From an uncultured Prevotella sp. (GTDB taxonomy: Bacteria > Bacteroidota > Bacteroidia > Bacteroidales > Bacteroidaceae): DNA of 41,971 bases. The notes beneath the pieces are model-generated. The model ran no database searches. It was not told where the DNA came from and was given only the letters and a program-made list of their open reading frames with translations. Where the stretch lies: assembly GCA_902477645.1 (NCBI GenBank), contig CABSIA010000006.1, positions 1 through 41,971 of the forward strand, read 5' to 3'. The position numbers and the translations under genes were made by a program. This document shows, piece after piece, positions 25,931 to 34,994 of this stretch. How positions within the stretch are numbered: position 1 is the stretch's first letter; the number at the start of each line of letters is the position of its first letter.

Positions 25931-27976
25931 CTATTCCTGCGGGAAGGCAGAGATACGCAGTCGTGCCGCTCCCATGGGCACAAGGGTCAGCGGAGTCTCT
26001 ACTGTGCTGCGTGGGGCATCAACAGAAGGAAGAACATCTGTCATGCCTGTAGCGTCGTAGCCCCAAGACGGTATCTGCACGCCAACGGCTGTAAACTCTA
26101 AAGGCACGTTCTTAAGATTGAAAGGGAAATCGTCTACAGGCCATGGCTTCCGCTTTACCGTGAACTTCAACGGCAGATTGTTGCCGTCCAACTTCAGTGC
26201 ATAGTTCCATGCCGATTTTGGCTTGAGCACGTAGCAGGGCCATAACAACGCATCCACACCATTTTGCCAGTGTGAGTCATCTTGTACAAATGCCTTGTCG
26301 CGGCTGTCGTATTGTTCAAAGCTCTCATCAATTTTCAGAGAAAGAGTAAACGGGCCGTAATTTACGCTGACGCTGTTTTTGTTTTTCTGCCATACATGTG
26401 AATGAACAGACATTGGCAAAGTAAGCGTCACCACATCGCCATTTTCCCATTGCCGTTGCAGGCAAACATATTTACCGGCAGCATCGCTGACGGGTTGCTT
26501 TTTACCGTTAATGCGAACCATAGTTCCTTTTGCCCAGACAGGTATACGCAGATAGAGCGGGAAAGTCACCTTTCCGTTGGTATTCAGTTTTAGAGTAACA
26601 GTTTCGTCAAACGGATAATTGGTGGTTTCGGTAAGCGTCACCGTCCTGCCGTCAGCCACCTTTGCAGTTGTAACGCTGGCGGCATATAGCATGGTTGCCA
26701 ATCCATCGTCGGCTGTCGCCATAACGAGATGCTCCGTATAGTAGGGCCATCCCATGCCATGGTTGTGTTGGCAGCAGCGGCTGCTGAACGGACTCATTGA
26801 GAGCATGCCACGCAGATTGTTGTCTATGCTCGGTCCGTGGAGTTTCTCGTCGCTTATTGCCATGTTGGGCGATGTTATGTATCGCAGGGCTTTCATATCC
26901 TCAGTCATGGCGGCTGTGAAAGTGTTCAGAGCAACGTTCTCGCAATGGTCTGCCCAAAACGGGTCACCGGTGATGCCCATCAGTATCTCGTCTGATGCCA
27001 TCTGCTCAACAATTGCACACGTCTCAGCTCCCTGACGAGGGTCGGCATATCCGTCACGCGCATTCTCATCGGCACCATACATGCCGCCAGGCACCTGGCC
27101 ATAGCACTCACGCATGGTGTTGAACCCATTGTAGGTTGCCTCGAGCATGTCCTTGTTGCCTGTGTACATATAGTAGGTGGCAGGCTCACGGAAGCCCTGT
27201 GCCACGTTAACGCCATGCCAGTTGGGTAACGTGCCCTTCTGTGTCCAGTCTGAGGTATTCTTATGGAGCTTGTCTATAAGAGGCAGAATGGATTTGTCAC
27301 CTGTGCGGTTATAGAGCCACAATACACTCCACATGTTGTCGCCTCCACGCTTCTCTTGCCACAGCCCCTTGAGAAATTTCGCATCGGGCACAGTCATCTC
27401 CCACTTAAAGTAATTAGTCATGGCAGAGAGCACCCTCTCGTCTCCACTATGCTCATAGTAGGTTTGCATTGCCCACAGCATAACCATCTGAGCCCATAGT
27501 TCCGGATTGTCGCCCTCATAGTTTCGGGGGCCGAGAAATCCGTCAGATTTCAGATTGGCGAATACCGTATCAAACCACACCTGCGATTCTTTCTTCATCT
27601 CCTCATCGTCAAGTATGTAGGCGAGACTGCAATATCCACGTAGCCAATAGGGAACTTCCTCCCATCCATGGTCGCCATTGTCAGAGAGCCACTGATTATT
27701 ATTCTTGTCGAGCCATGCGCTTACAGTGCCGAGCTTGCCGTTGAGTCCTTCTTTCTGAAGCTCCAGATACTTGCGGAGCCATCCTTTGGGCTGCACTTTG
27801 CCCACAGGCAACTTTATGAGCGGAGCCTGCACAAGCGGAGCACGGAAATTGGTATAACTGGAATTGACACCCGCAGACGGCCGTTCAACAACCGATACTT
27901 TGTCTTTTGCCGTCAAAGAAGCAGGGCAAAAAAACAGAGCGGCACAAAGGATTAGATTATGAGATTTTAAAATCAT
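25931..27976 (-). CDS. Glycoside hydrolase family 127 (beta-L-arabinofuranosidase type)
   Basis: A 681-aa secreted enzyme with a signal peptide (about 1-23, hydrophobic ILCAALFFCPASLTA). It belongs to the DUF1680/GH127 family, an (alpha/alpha)6 barrel (about 50-430) followed by beta domains. The zinc-thiolate site of the characterised beta-L-arabinofuranosidases can be seen: E318 and C320 in AETCA, and the C401-C402 pair in SRCCQHNHG, at nearly the family's spacing, so the enzyme looks active. The expected reaction is release of L-arabinofuranose. It is the last gene of the PUL, 20 bases after GH76. The family is diverse, so the true sugar may differ. It ends about 130 bases from the tRNA promoter with no clear terminator. 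Confidence 0.9.
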   Translation of the reverse strand: MILKSHNLILCAALFFCPASLTAKDKVSVVERPSAGVNSSYTNFRAPLVQAPLIKLPVGKVQPKGWLRKYLELQKEGLNGKLGTVSAWLDKNNNQWLSDNGDHGWEEVPYWLRGYCSLAYILDDEEMKKESQVWFDTVFANLKSDGFLGPRNYEGDNPELWAQMVMLWAMQTYYEHSGDERVLSAMTNYFKWEMTVPDAKFLKGLWQEKRGGDNMWSVLWLYNRTGDKSILPLIDKLHKNTSDWTQKGTLPNWHGVNVAQGFREPATYYMYTGNKDMLEATYNGFNTMRECYGQVPGGMYGADENARDGYADPRQGAETCAIVEQMASDEILMGITGDPFWADHCENVALNTFTAAMTEDMKALRYITSPNMAISDEKLHGPSIDNNLRGMLSMSPFSSRCCQHNHGMGWPYYTEHLVMATADDGLATMLYAASVTTAKVADGRTVTLTETTNYPFDETVTLKLNTNGKVTFPLYLRIPVWAKGTMVRINGKKQPVSDAAGKYVCLQRQWENGDVVTLTLPMSVHSHVWQKNKNSVSVNYGPFTLSLKIDESFEQYDSRDKAFVQDDSHWQNGVDALLWPCYVLKPKSAWNYALKLDGNNLPLKFTVKRKPWPVDDFPFNLKNVPLEFTAVGVQIPSWGYDATGMTDVLPSVDAPRSTVETPLTLVPMGAARLRISAFPQE

Positions 27977-27996
27977 GAGGTTGTGAGGCTATAGGT

Positions 27997-29418
27997 TTAA
28001 ATGCCACCGTAAATATTGTTTTTTTCCAGTAGATAAACTGCAAGCATAGCATATTCGGAAGCAAACGAGAACTGATGAAATCCCTTTGTCTTCACCTCAT
28101 CACCCCATCCGTCGAACAGATGTATGGGCAGCATGTTGCCACGGTTATGATTTTCGAATGCATAGTCAAGAAACTTCTGGAACGATTCCAGGCCTGTTGT
28201 GGCCATAGCATTCCCGGCATAAGGGAAAGCGTCTATGTACGAGCGCATCAGCACATCATTAAACCATGTGTTAAATCCGTTCTCTGCCGTCTTGTCCGTA
28301 TTGAAAAGATAGGCTTTTTGCGAGCGCATATATTTTGAGAACTTGTTGACAGAGGCACCGACCATTGCTGTAAGATCCGTTCTCAACGTCCCGTCGCCTG
28401 TAACTTTAAAAAGCTCTGACGCACCAGAAATCATAGTGCCAGTATTATAACTGATAAGGCTTCCACAAGGATCTCCACAGTCTACATGCTGACGATATCC
28501 ATGCAACACCTTAATTGTATTATCGGCTCCCATCATGTCCCAAAACACGCCGGACTCGTGCAGCAACCTGTCTTTCTGCCAGTCGTAGACCTTACGGGCA
28601 AATTCGAGATACAGATCTGAGCGCAGGCGAGTCTCATGTTTTACGCTGTTATTTGCGTCGCGATAATAATATTCGGTTTCTGCACCGCTACCCTTATAAA
28701 GGCCGTGCAACCACACCAAAGGCTGTATAATAGGGGCATTGCTGCATGAGTGTTTAGAGTTGTAGCCTGGCCCCCATGTTATACCTCCATATTCCTTGCC
28801 ACTGGCATCGCGCCAGCAGTCCCAGCCCTCCAGCACATAGTCGGCGAGATAGGTGGCAAGGTCAAGATATTCTTTGTTGTCCGTAAGACGGTATGCGCGA
28901 ATCAGCTCACGTGACAGCCACATCTGGTCGTCGTAGACATTCAGAATGCCGCTGACATCAGCACCACCCTTCTTGCTTGCACGAGGCACGGCAAAAGGAC
29001 TCCACCGCTTGTCGGTTGTGGCGTACGAAGACAATTTATAGGTGCCACGATAATATTCCAAATTGTTTATGAGCAAGTCGAGCTGGTGCTTGTATTTAAA
29101 CCATTTCTCATTGTAAAGCTTCTCATTGACTTTCTTAACCGTCTGAAGGGCCTCAAGAAGAGAACAATGCGCCTCTATAGCTGCTGTATATGGCCATACA
29201 TCAGACGGCCCGCTTACCTCACCAGTCTGAGTATTATATACATCTGCCATATACAAGTTGTCTTCCGTGCCACGCATTGTTTTCTCCCATGTGGCATCAA
29301 CAATTGCCATGGCACGCTTGATATTGCGCATAGCTGTCCGCTTATCGGTCTTGTTGGCTGCGTGTGTGCCAAAGAAGGCACACACGGTCAACACAAACAT
29401 TAAAAATAATTTCTTCAT
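27997..29418 (-). CDS. Glycoside hydrolase family 76 (endo-alpha-1,6-mannanase type)
   Basis: A 473-aa secreted protein. The signal peptide is about residues 1-20 (LFLMFVLTVCAFFGTHA). The rest is an (alpha/alpha)6 barrel with the family's catalytic Asp pair D163-D164 in NVYDDQMWL, a motif found in GH76. Characterised members hydrolyse the alpha-1,6-mannan backbone of fungal or mycobacterial mannans. It starts three bases after the GH92 stop and ends 20 bases before GH127, so the three enzymes are co-translated. No lipobox is obvious, so a periplasmic location is likely. Confidence 0.85.
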   Translation of the reverse strand: MKKLFLMFVLTVCAFFGTHAANKTDKRTAMRNIKRAMAIVDATWEKTMRGTEDNLYMADVYNTQTGEVSGPSDVWPYTAAIEAHCSLLEALQTVKKVNEKLYNEKWFKYKHQLDLLINNLEYYRGTYKLSSYATTDKRWSPFAVPRASKKGGADVSGILNVYDDQMWLSRELIRAYRLTDNKEYLDLATYLADYVLEGWDCWRDASGKEYGGITWGPGYNSKHSCSNAPIIQPLVWLHGLYKGSGAETEYYYRDANNSVKHETRLRSDLYLEFARKVYDWQKDRLLHESGVFWDMMGADNTIKVLHGYRQHVDCGDPCGSLISYNTGTMISGASELFKVTGDGTLRTDLTAMVGASVNKFSKYMRSQKAYLFNTDKTAENGFNTWFNDVLMRSYIDAFPYAGNAMATTGLESFQKFLDYAFENHNRGNMLPIHLFDGWGDEVKTKGFHQFSFASEYAMLAVYLLEKNNIYGGI

Positions 29419-29421
29419 ACT

Positions 29422-31698
29422 TTATTTCTCATTCGAAAATGAATATGGCTTGTCTGCATTCTCAACTCCACGGTTCTTGTTCGGCTTGTCTGCCATACGA
29501 TATTTAACCGTGGCACCGGCTTTAAGATCCTCGTGTGTTAAATAGTTTTTTGTATAGGGCTGTCCGTTGAGGGACATACTATATATATAGCGGTTTTCCT
29601 TGCTGATATTGTCTGCGGAGAGAATTATTTTTTTGCCTTCAGGAAGTGTAACCGTCATTTTCTTGAAATACGGCGTGCCAATGACATACTGACTGGTACC
29701 CGGGCATACAGGATAGAAGCCCATGGCAGAGAAAACATACCACGCAGAGGTCTGACCGTTATCCTCATCACCGCAATAACCGTCGGGATTGGCATTATAA
29801 AGGCGGTCCATCACCTCACGGATCCAATATTGTGCCTTCCAAGGCTGCGCCGCATAGTCATACAGATAAATCATGTGCTGTATAGGCTGGTTGCCATGAG
29901 CGTAATTGCCCATATTCATAATCTGCATCTCGCGTATCTCATGGATAACCGACCCATAATAGCTGTCGTCGAAAAGTGGCGGTACAGAGAATACAGAGTC
30001 GAGCATCTGAACAAAGACCTCGTTGCCGCCCATAAGCGAGATAAGACCTTCCGGGTCATGGAATACCGACCAAGTGTAATGCCACGCATTGCCTTCTGTA
30101 AAGGCATCACCCCACTTAAGCGGATTGAACGGACTCTGGAATTTGCCGTCGGCATTGCGCCCGCGCATCAGGTTGGTTTCCTTATCAAACACATTGCGGT
30201 AGTTCATGGCATGCTCACGGAAGGGCTTCAGTTCCTTCTTAGACTTTCCAAGTGCCCTGCCGAGCTGGTAGATACACCAGTCATCGTATGAATATTCGAG
30301 CGTGCGTGCCACATTCTCCTTTATACCAACATCGTATGGCACATAGCCAAGGCGGTTGTAATAGTCATAGCCAAAACGTCCTGTTGACGAAACAGTAGGA
30401 TGCACGGCATTAGCCCCATGCACAACAGCTTTCCACAATGTCTCTATATCGTAGCCACGTATGCCCTTCATCCAGGCATCAGCCACCACAGAAGCAGAAT
30501 TGTTGCCAACCATACAGCCACGATGACCAGGTGAAGCCCATTCCGGCAAGAAGCCACTCTCAAGATAAGTGTTTACGAGTCCTGCCTGCATCTTCTGGTT
30601 CATCTCGGGATAAACAAGATTGAGCAAAGGGAACAGGCAGCGGAAAGTGTCCCAGAAACCAGTATCGGTGAACATATATCCATCACACAACTTACCGTTG
30701 TACGGGCTGTAATGTACGGTACGGCCCTGAGCATTTATCTCATAGAAAGCACGTGGGAAAAGCACTGAGCGATAAAGACATGAATAGAATGTGCGCAGAT
30801 GGTCGATGTCATCATCCTCTACATTTATTCTGCCAAGCACATCATTCCAACGCTTACGCCCGGCATCCTTAACAGCTTCAAGCGAGCGTGAACCAAGCTC
30901 TTTGAGATTTATCTCAGCCTGCTCATAGCTGATAAACGAAGAGGCAACACGAACATTTACCTGCTCGCCGCGATGTGTTGAGAAACCCACAATAGCACCG
31001 GCATGGTTGGCAGAAAGTTCCTTGCCTTTTTCATTTATCTTGCCGTCGCCAACAACGGCTGTATAAGTAAAGGGACGGTCGAACTGCAACACAAAATAGT
31101 TGCGGAAACCGTCAGGCACTCCGCCGCTGTTCTTGGTGGTATAGCCTATTATCTTGTTCTCGCCGGGAACAATATGTACATACGAGCCATTATCAAATGC
31201 ATCGACAACAATGTAGGCGTCCTTAGCCTCTGGATAAGTGAACCTCATCAGTGCGGCACGCTCTGTAGGTGCCATCTCAGCAGTGATGTCGTAATCAGCC
31301 AGATATACACTATAATAATAAGGTGTGGCTTTCTCTGCCTTATGCGAGAACCAGCTTGCGCGCTCATCCTCATTAAACACAGGCCGCCCCACCTCGGGCA
31401 TGATAGCGAACTGCCCATAATCGTTAATCCAAGGAGAAGGCTGGTGTGTCTGCTTTAGGCCACGAATTTTATCGGCATCGTATGTATAAGCCCATCCGTC
31501 GCCCATCTTTCCTGTCTGCGGCATCCAGAAGTTCATACCCCATGGCAATGCTATGGCGGGATAAGTATTTCCTGTAGACAAAGAATGTTTCGACTGAGTG
31601 CCCACAAGCGTACTAACATAGTCTACAGGACTGTTAACTGCTGCCGACGGCACAACCGACGGCAGCAGCATTAATGTATAAATAATTCTTTTCAGCAT
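29422..31698 (-). CDS. Glycoside hydrolase family 92 (alpha-mannosidase)
   Basis: A 758-aa secreted exo-alpha-mannosidase, normal length for the family. After a signal peptide (about 1-19) comes the GH92 N-terminal beta domain with DYVSTLVGTQSKHSLSTGNTYP and PWGMNFW. The large (alpha/alpha)6 catalytic domain then carries FYSCLYRSVLFPR, FTDTGFWDTFR, GCMVGNNSASVVADAW, and the catalytic-site block GYCGDEDNGQTSAWYVFSAMGFYP. The enzymes are calcium dependent and most often cut alpha-1,2-mannose, although 1,3, 1,4 and 1,6 members exist. It lies 16 bases after the DUF1735-like gene. Confidence 0.95.
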   Translation of the reverse strand: MLKRIIYTLMLLPSVVPSAAVNSPVDYVSTLVGTQSKHSLSTGNTYPAIALPWGMNFWMPQTGKMGDGWAYTYDADKIRGLKQTHQPSPWINDYGQFAIMPEVGRPVFNEDERASWFSHKAEKATPYYYSVYLADYDITAEMAPTERAALMRFTYPEAKDAYIVVDAFDNGSYVHIVPGENKIIGYTTKNSGGVPDGFRNYFVLQFDRPFTYTAVVGDGKINEKGKELSANHAGAIVGFSTHRGEQVNVRVASSFISYEQAEINLKELGSRSLEAVKDAGRKRWNDVLGRINVEDDDIDHLRTFYSCLYRSVLFPRAFYEINAQGRTVHYSPYNGKLCDGYMFTDTGFWDTFRCLFPLLNLVYPEMNQKMQAGLVNTYLESGFLPEWASPGHRGCMVGNNSASVVADAWMKGIRGYDIETLWKAVVHGANAVHPTVSSTGRFGYDYYNRLGYVPYDVGIKENVARTLEYSYDDWCIYQLGRALGKSKKELKPFREHAMNYRNVFDKETNLMRGRNADGKFQSPFNPLKWGDAFTEGNAWHYTWSVFHDPEGLISLMGGNEVFVQMLDSVFSVPPLFDDSYYGSVIHEIREMQIMNMGNYAHGNQPIQHMIYLYDYAAQPWKAQYWIREVMDRLYNANPDGYCGDEDNGQTSAWYVFSAMGFYPVCPGTSQYVIGTPYFKKMTVTLPEGKKIILSADNISKENRYIYSMSLNGQPYTKNYLTHEDLKAGATVKYRMADKPNKNRGVENADKPYSFSNEK

Positions 31699-31714
31699 AA
31701 TTGTAATTTCTTAA

Positions 31715-32785
31715 TTACCACATAATCTGATCTTCCTCAGGCATCTGAGTGTTCAACTTACGCTCCATCGTCATTGAGCCTGTGACATTGTAAGTGATTA
31801 CAGAGCCATGGGCAGTGGAGAAATCGTCGAAAGTATAGTCGACATCGTTCAAGATTACGGTTTTGCGCTTTATATAAGTCTGCACCTCGTCGTCTTGCTC
31901 AAGAATGGTGTATGTAGCCACCTTGTTCTGAACAAAGTTCATCTCTGGTGTCTTGCTTGCAAATGTGACCGTACCTCTGTTTGGAGTACCAGGATTTGGC
32001 TCAAAGTGAGCATACACCTTGTAATCTCTGCGCAACTGGCTGCTCTCATCGAATGTTCCTGCATAGAAGAACACGGTGTTCTCGTCAACAACGTAAGTCT
32101 GGACTGTTGTCATGGCACCAGGCTCATTATCAGCAACACCACCAGACATTATGTAAAATCTCATGTTTGTAGCCTGATAAACACCAGAATAGTCTGTGTA
32201 AGGCAATACGCGGAGCATTGCCTTGGCATAGTTCTTACGTGGATTACGCTGGTAGCCATATTCAGGTTTCTCTACAACTGTGAGCGGAAGTACATAACGC
32301 TCAGCGAGGTCTATGCCACGGAAGTCGAAATTGATATGGAAAAGACCTACATTCTCACCCTTAGGTATTGAGAGAGTCTCCTCAAAACCAGCATAGTTTA
32401 TCATGTCGTTATAATACAAGTCCTTGCGACTGCTGAAACGCTCATAATTCAGAACGCCGAGTGTATCAGGATCGTGCTCTACGTGTACAGTAAGATTTCT
32501 CGAGTTGTTGGTAGAGCCGCTTATTATTATAGGCAACTCATAGCTCGAGAGTCCCTGCTCACCATACTTGGCATTTCCGTCTGCATTCTTTCGGGTGTAT
32601 GGCACATAGACAGTAGTTACACCCACGCTGTTTCCCTCAGTATCGAGAGGAGCCTTAAAACTGACATACTGCTCATACTGCTCGTCTTCCCACTCATCGT
32701 TGCATGAGGTAGCCACAGCCACGGTAAGCAGAGCCGCACCGCAGAGAGAGAATATCTTGCCATAATTAAACTTATTCATTGTCAT
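31715..32785 (-). CDS. DUF1735/BT_3987-like surface lipoprotein (SusE position)
   Basis: A 356-aa lipoprotein. The signal ends in a lipobox ATSC with C28 as the lipidated residue. Residues about 40-200 contain beta strands of the DUF1735/BT_3987 type, and the C-terminal part ends in a beta-rich region with the segment TDYSGVYQATNMRFYI. Proteins of this group follow SusD in PULs and probably bind the glycan at the cell surface. The two first ATG codons (residues 1 and 3) are both possible starts. It is 21 bases after SusD and 16 bases before GH92. The exact domain boundaries are from memory of the family and are approximate. Confidence 0.75.
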   Translation of the reverse strand: MTMNKFNYGKIFSLCGAALLTVAVATSCNDEWEDEQYEQYVSFKAPLDTEGNSVGVTTVYVPYTRKNADGNAKYGEQGLSSYELPIIISGSTNNSRNLTVHVEHDPDTLGVLNYERFSSRKDLYYNDMINYAGFEETLSIPKGENVGLFHINFDFRGIDLAERYVLPLTVVEKPEYGYQRNPRKNYAKAMLRVLPYTDYSGVYQATNMRFYIMSGGVADNEPGAMTTVQTYVVDENTVFFYAGTFDESSQLRRDYKVYAHFEPNPGTPNRGTVTFASKTPEMNFVQNKVATYTILEQDDEVQTYIKRKTVILNDVDYTFDDFSTAHGSVITYNVTGSMTMERKLNTQMPEEDQIMW

Positions 32786-32806
32786 GATCTTTTAATCGTT
32801 TATAAA

Positions 32807-34981
32807 TTAGTCATTATATTTCCATCCCGGGTTCTGCGAAAGATTTTTGTTGCGTTTCAGCTCACTTGTAGAGATTGGCCAAAAATACATCTTGTCTGAG
32901 AACACTGTAGGCAAAGAGTAAACTGGTACAACCTTTTGGAATTCATCTTTCTGATTTGAAGTCATCAGCACATTACATCCATAGATTGGCTTAGCTTCCT
33001 CTATCGGAGCGTCCATCCAACGGCGCAGGTCGTAATAGCGCTTACCCTCGCCAAGGAACTCAATCATACGCTCACGCTTAATCTTCTCTCGCAACAAGTC
33101 AACCGAGGCATATTCAGCAGCAGAATAGTCGGGTATACCGGCACGGCAGCGTACAGGACGAATACCACGTTTCATCTCTGTCACGTCACGGCTAACGGTG
33201 TATGTCTTTGAACCGTCCCAAGAAGCCACTTGATATGTAGATGTCAGCTCATTAAGTGCCTCGGCATACATCAGCAGAATATCGGCATAGCGGATTGCAG
33301 GCTCCCACTTGTGAACGATATGGTCGTAGTCGTTGCCGTCACGTATTGAGCGCCAGTCGTTGGGGTTAACCCACTTTTTGCATCCTATACCTGTACGCAG
33401 ATAATAAGAGCTATTGTTGTAACCATTATTTTGAGTGGTAGTAACATCAGAGCCCGACGATGACGAGGTTGTTCCACGCCAGTAGAAAATCTGCATATAG
33501 TGGTTGCTGACTTCTGTATTGGCATTCCACCAGTAAGAGCCGTTGAATGCGACACTTGCATAGAAACGTGGCTCACGCTCTGCATACTGCATAGATACGC
33601 CCACACCAAGAGGCGGATATTTAGCTGCGGCAAACTCACCACGGCTGGCTGTCCATCCCTGACGGCGCTCAGAGCCGTCGCCGCCATTCTGCTCACTGTC
33701 CTTGCCGGCACAGTCTGTACCATCAAGCATATAATAGGCATCCACCATCTTCTGTGTGAGTCCATGACAGTTGAAACCAAAAAGCGAGTTTGGCATCTGG
33801 TGCGTTACAAATCCGTCGATACTTGTATGCCAGTTACCGCCACTGTTATATCCGCGCGAAAAGATAATCTCCGAATTGTCGAGGCCCACCACACCGTTGA
33901 ACAAGTCACGATATGACAGATACGGGTCAATATCAGCATATCCCTCTGGCCAATTCTTTGTAGAGAAGTCACCGTCATCAAACGGCTTGATAGTCTTCGG
34001 ATATCCCGTAACGCGGTTGTCATTATCGTTCACACCTGCGTGATACAGCTCGTAATGAGCATCACACTCTATGACATCACGGCATGCAGCGGCAGCTCGT
34101 GCCCACTTAGACTCGTCGTAAGTGAGACTTAACAATTGCTTGCCGTCCTTGTTTACAAGAGCTTTTGCCACGGCGTCGGTAACACCTGCGGGATGAGCCC
34201 CGTTCTGAAGCTGCCCGTTAGCCAACGGACTGGCAGCATACAGATACGCCAACGCACGTGTGGCAAGAGCGGCACCCTTAGTAGGACGTACCATCGACTC
34301 GGCATCGGTGTTGTCGTTATAACGGCTCCATGACTTCAGCTCATTGGCAGCCTGCACCATCTCTGACGCAATAAACTCCACACACTCCTCGTATGTGCTG
34401 CGAGGTATTGAGAGGGCATTATAGCTGAGTGTATAGTCGGCACCCTCATCAGGCATGATTGGCACCGGACCATAACGGCGAAGCAACAGCCAATAATAGT
34501 AAGCACGCACGAAACGAGCCTGTCCTTTCAAATCCTCACGCTCCACGAGTGTAAGTTTATCATTACGGTCTATGTTGTGTATGAATATAGATGCCTGATA
34601 AATACCTTTATAGGCGTTTACCCATGCGGCAGAGCCGTAATTCTCATCGTAGTCGCCCTGTTTGAAGGCATTGTACGAGTCCATATACGAATAATCGTCA
34701 CCACGGTTCGGGTCTCTGTCACCATAATACATGTCATCAGCAAAACAATGCAAGCCCGCACCGTTATTCTCCTTAGTCGTGACGTCAGCCAACGGACCTT
34801 TGAGGAAAGAGAATGCCTGAGCCAGCCATCCGTTTGTCTGGTTGATGTCTGTGAACACAGACTCCAGTGTACGGCGGTCGTCAAAATATTTGTCAGAGTC
34901 CAAGTCATCAGCACACGATGTTAGCAAAGCCGCACCGCCGATAATACTTCCGAACATCCATATAGCAATATTCTTTTTCAT
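32807..34981 (-). CDS. susD: SusD/RagB-family glycan-binding lipoprotein
   Basis: A 724-aa outer-membrane lipoprotein, at the large end of the family. The lipobox LTSC puts lipidated C23 after a hydrophobic signal. Conserved SusD features include the GQARFVRAYYYWLLLRRYGPVP segment, PRSTYEECVEFI, tetratricopeptide-like helices, and the C-terminal RYADILLMYAEALNE and LREKIKRERMIEFLGEGKRYYDLRRW blocks. It forms the lid over the SusC channel and captures the oligosaccharide. It lies 13 bases after SusC in the same direction, so the pair is complete. Confidence 0.97.
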   Translation of the reverse strand: MKKNIAIWMFGSIIGGAALLTSCADDLDSDKYFDDRRTLESVFTDINQTNGWLAQAFSFLKGPLADVTTKENNGAGLHCFADDMYYGDRDPNRGDDYSYMDSYNAFKQGDYDENYGSAAWVNAYKGIYQASIFIHNIDRNDKLTLVEREDLKGQARFVRAYYYWLLLRRYGPVPIMPDEGADYTLSYNALSIPRSTYEECVEFIASEMVQAANELKSWSRYNDNTDAESMVRPTKGAALATRALAYLYAASPLANGQLQNGAHPAGVTDAVAKALVNKDGKQLLSLTYDESKWARAAAACRDVIECDAHYELYHAGVNDNDNRVTGYPKTIKPFDDGDFSTKNWPEGYADIDPYLSYRDLFNGVVGLDNSEIIFSRGYNSGGNWHTSIDGFVTHQMPNSLFGFNCHGLTQKMVDAYYMLDGTDCAGKDSEQNGGDGSERRQGWTASRGEFAAAKYPPLGVGVSMQYAEREPRFYASVAFNGSYWWNANTEVSNHYMQIFYWRGTTSSSSGSDVTTTQNNGYNNSSYYLRTGIGCKKWVNPNDWRSIRDGNDYDHIVHKWEPAIRYADILLMYAEALNELTSTYQVASWDGSKTYTVSRDVTEMKRGIRPVRCRAGIPDYSAAEYASVDLLREKIKRERMIEFLGEGKRYYDLRRWMDAPIEEAKPIYGCNVLMTSNQKDEFQKVVPVYSLPTVFSDKMYFWPISTSELKRNKNLSQNPGWKYND

Positions 34982-34994
34982 AAATTTTCTATCA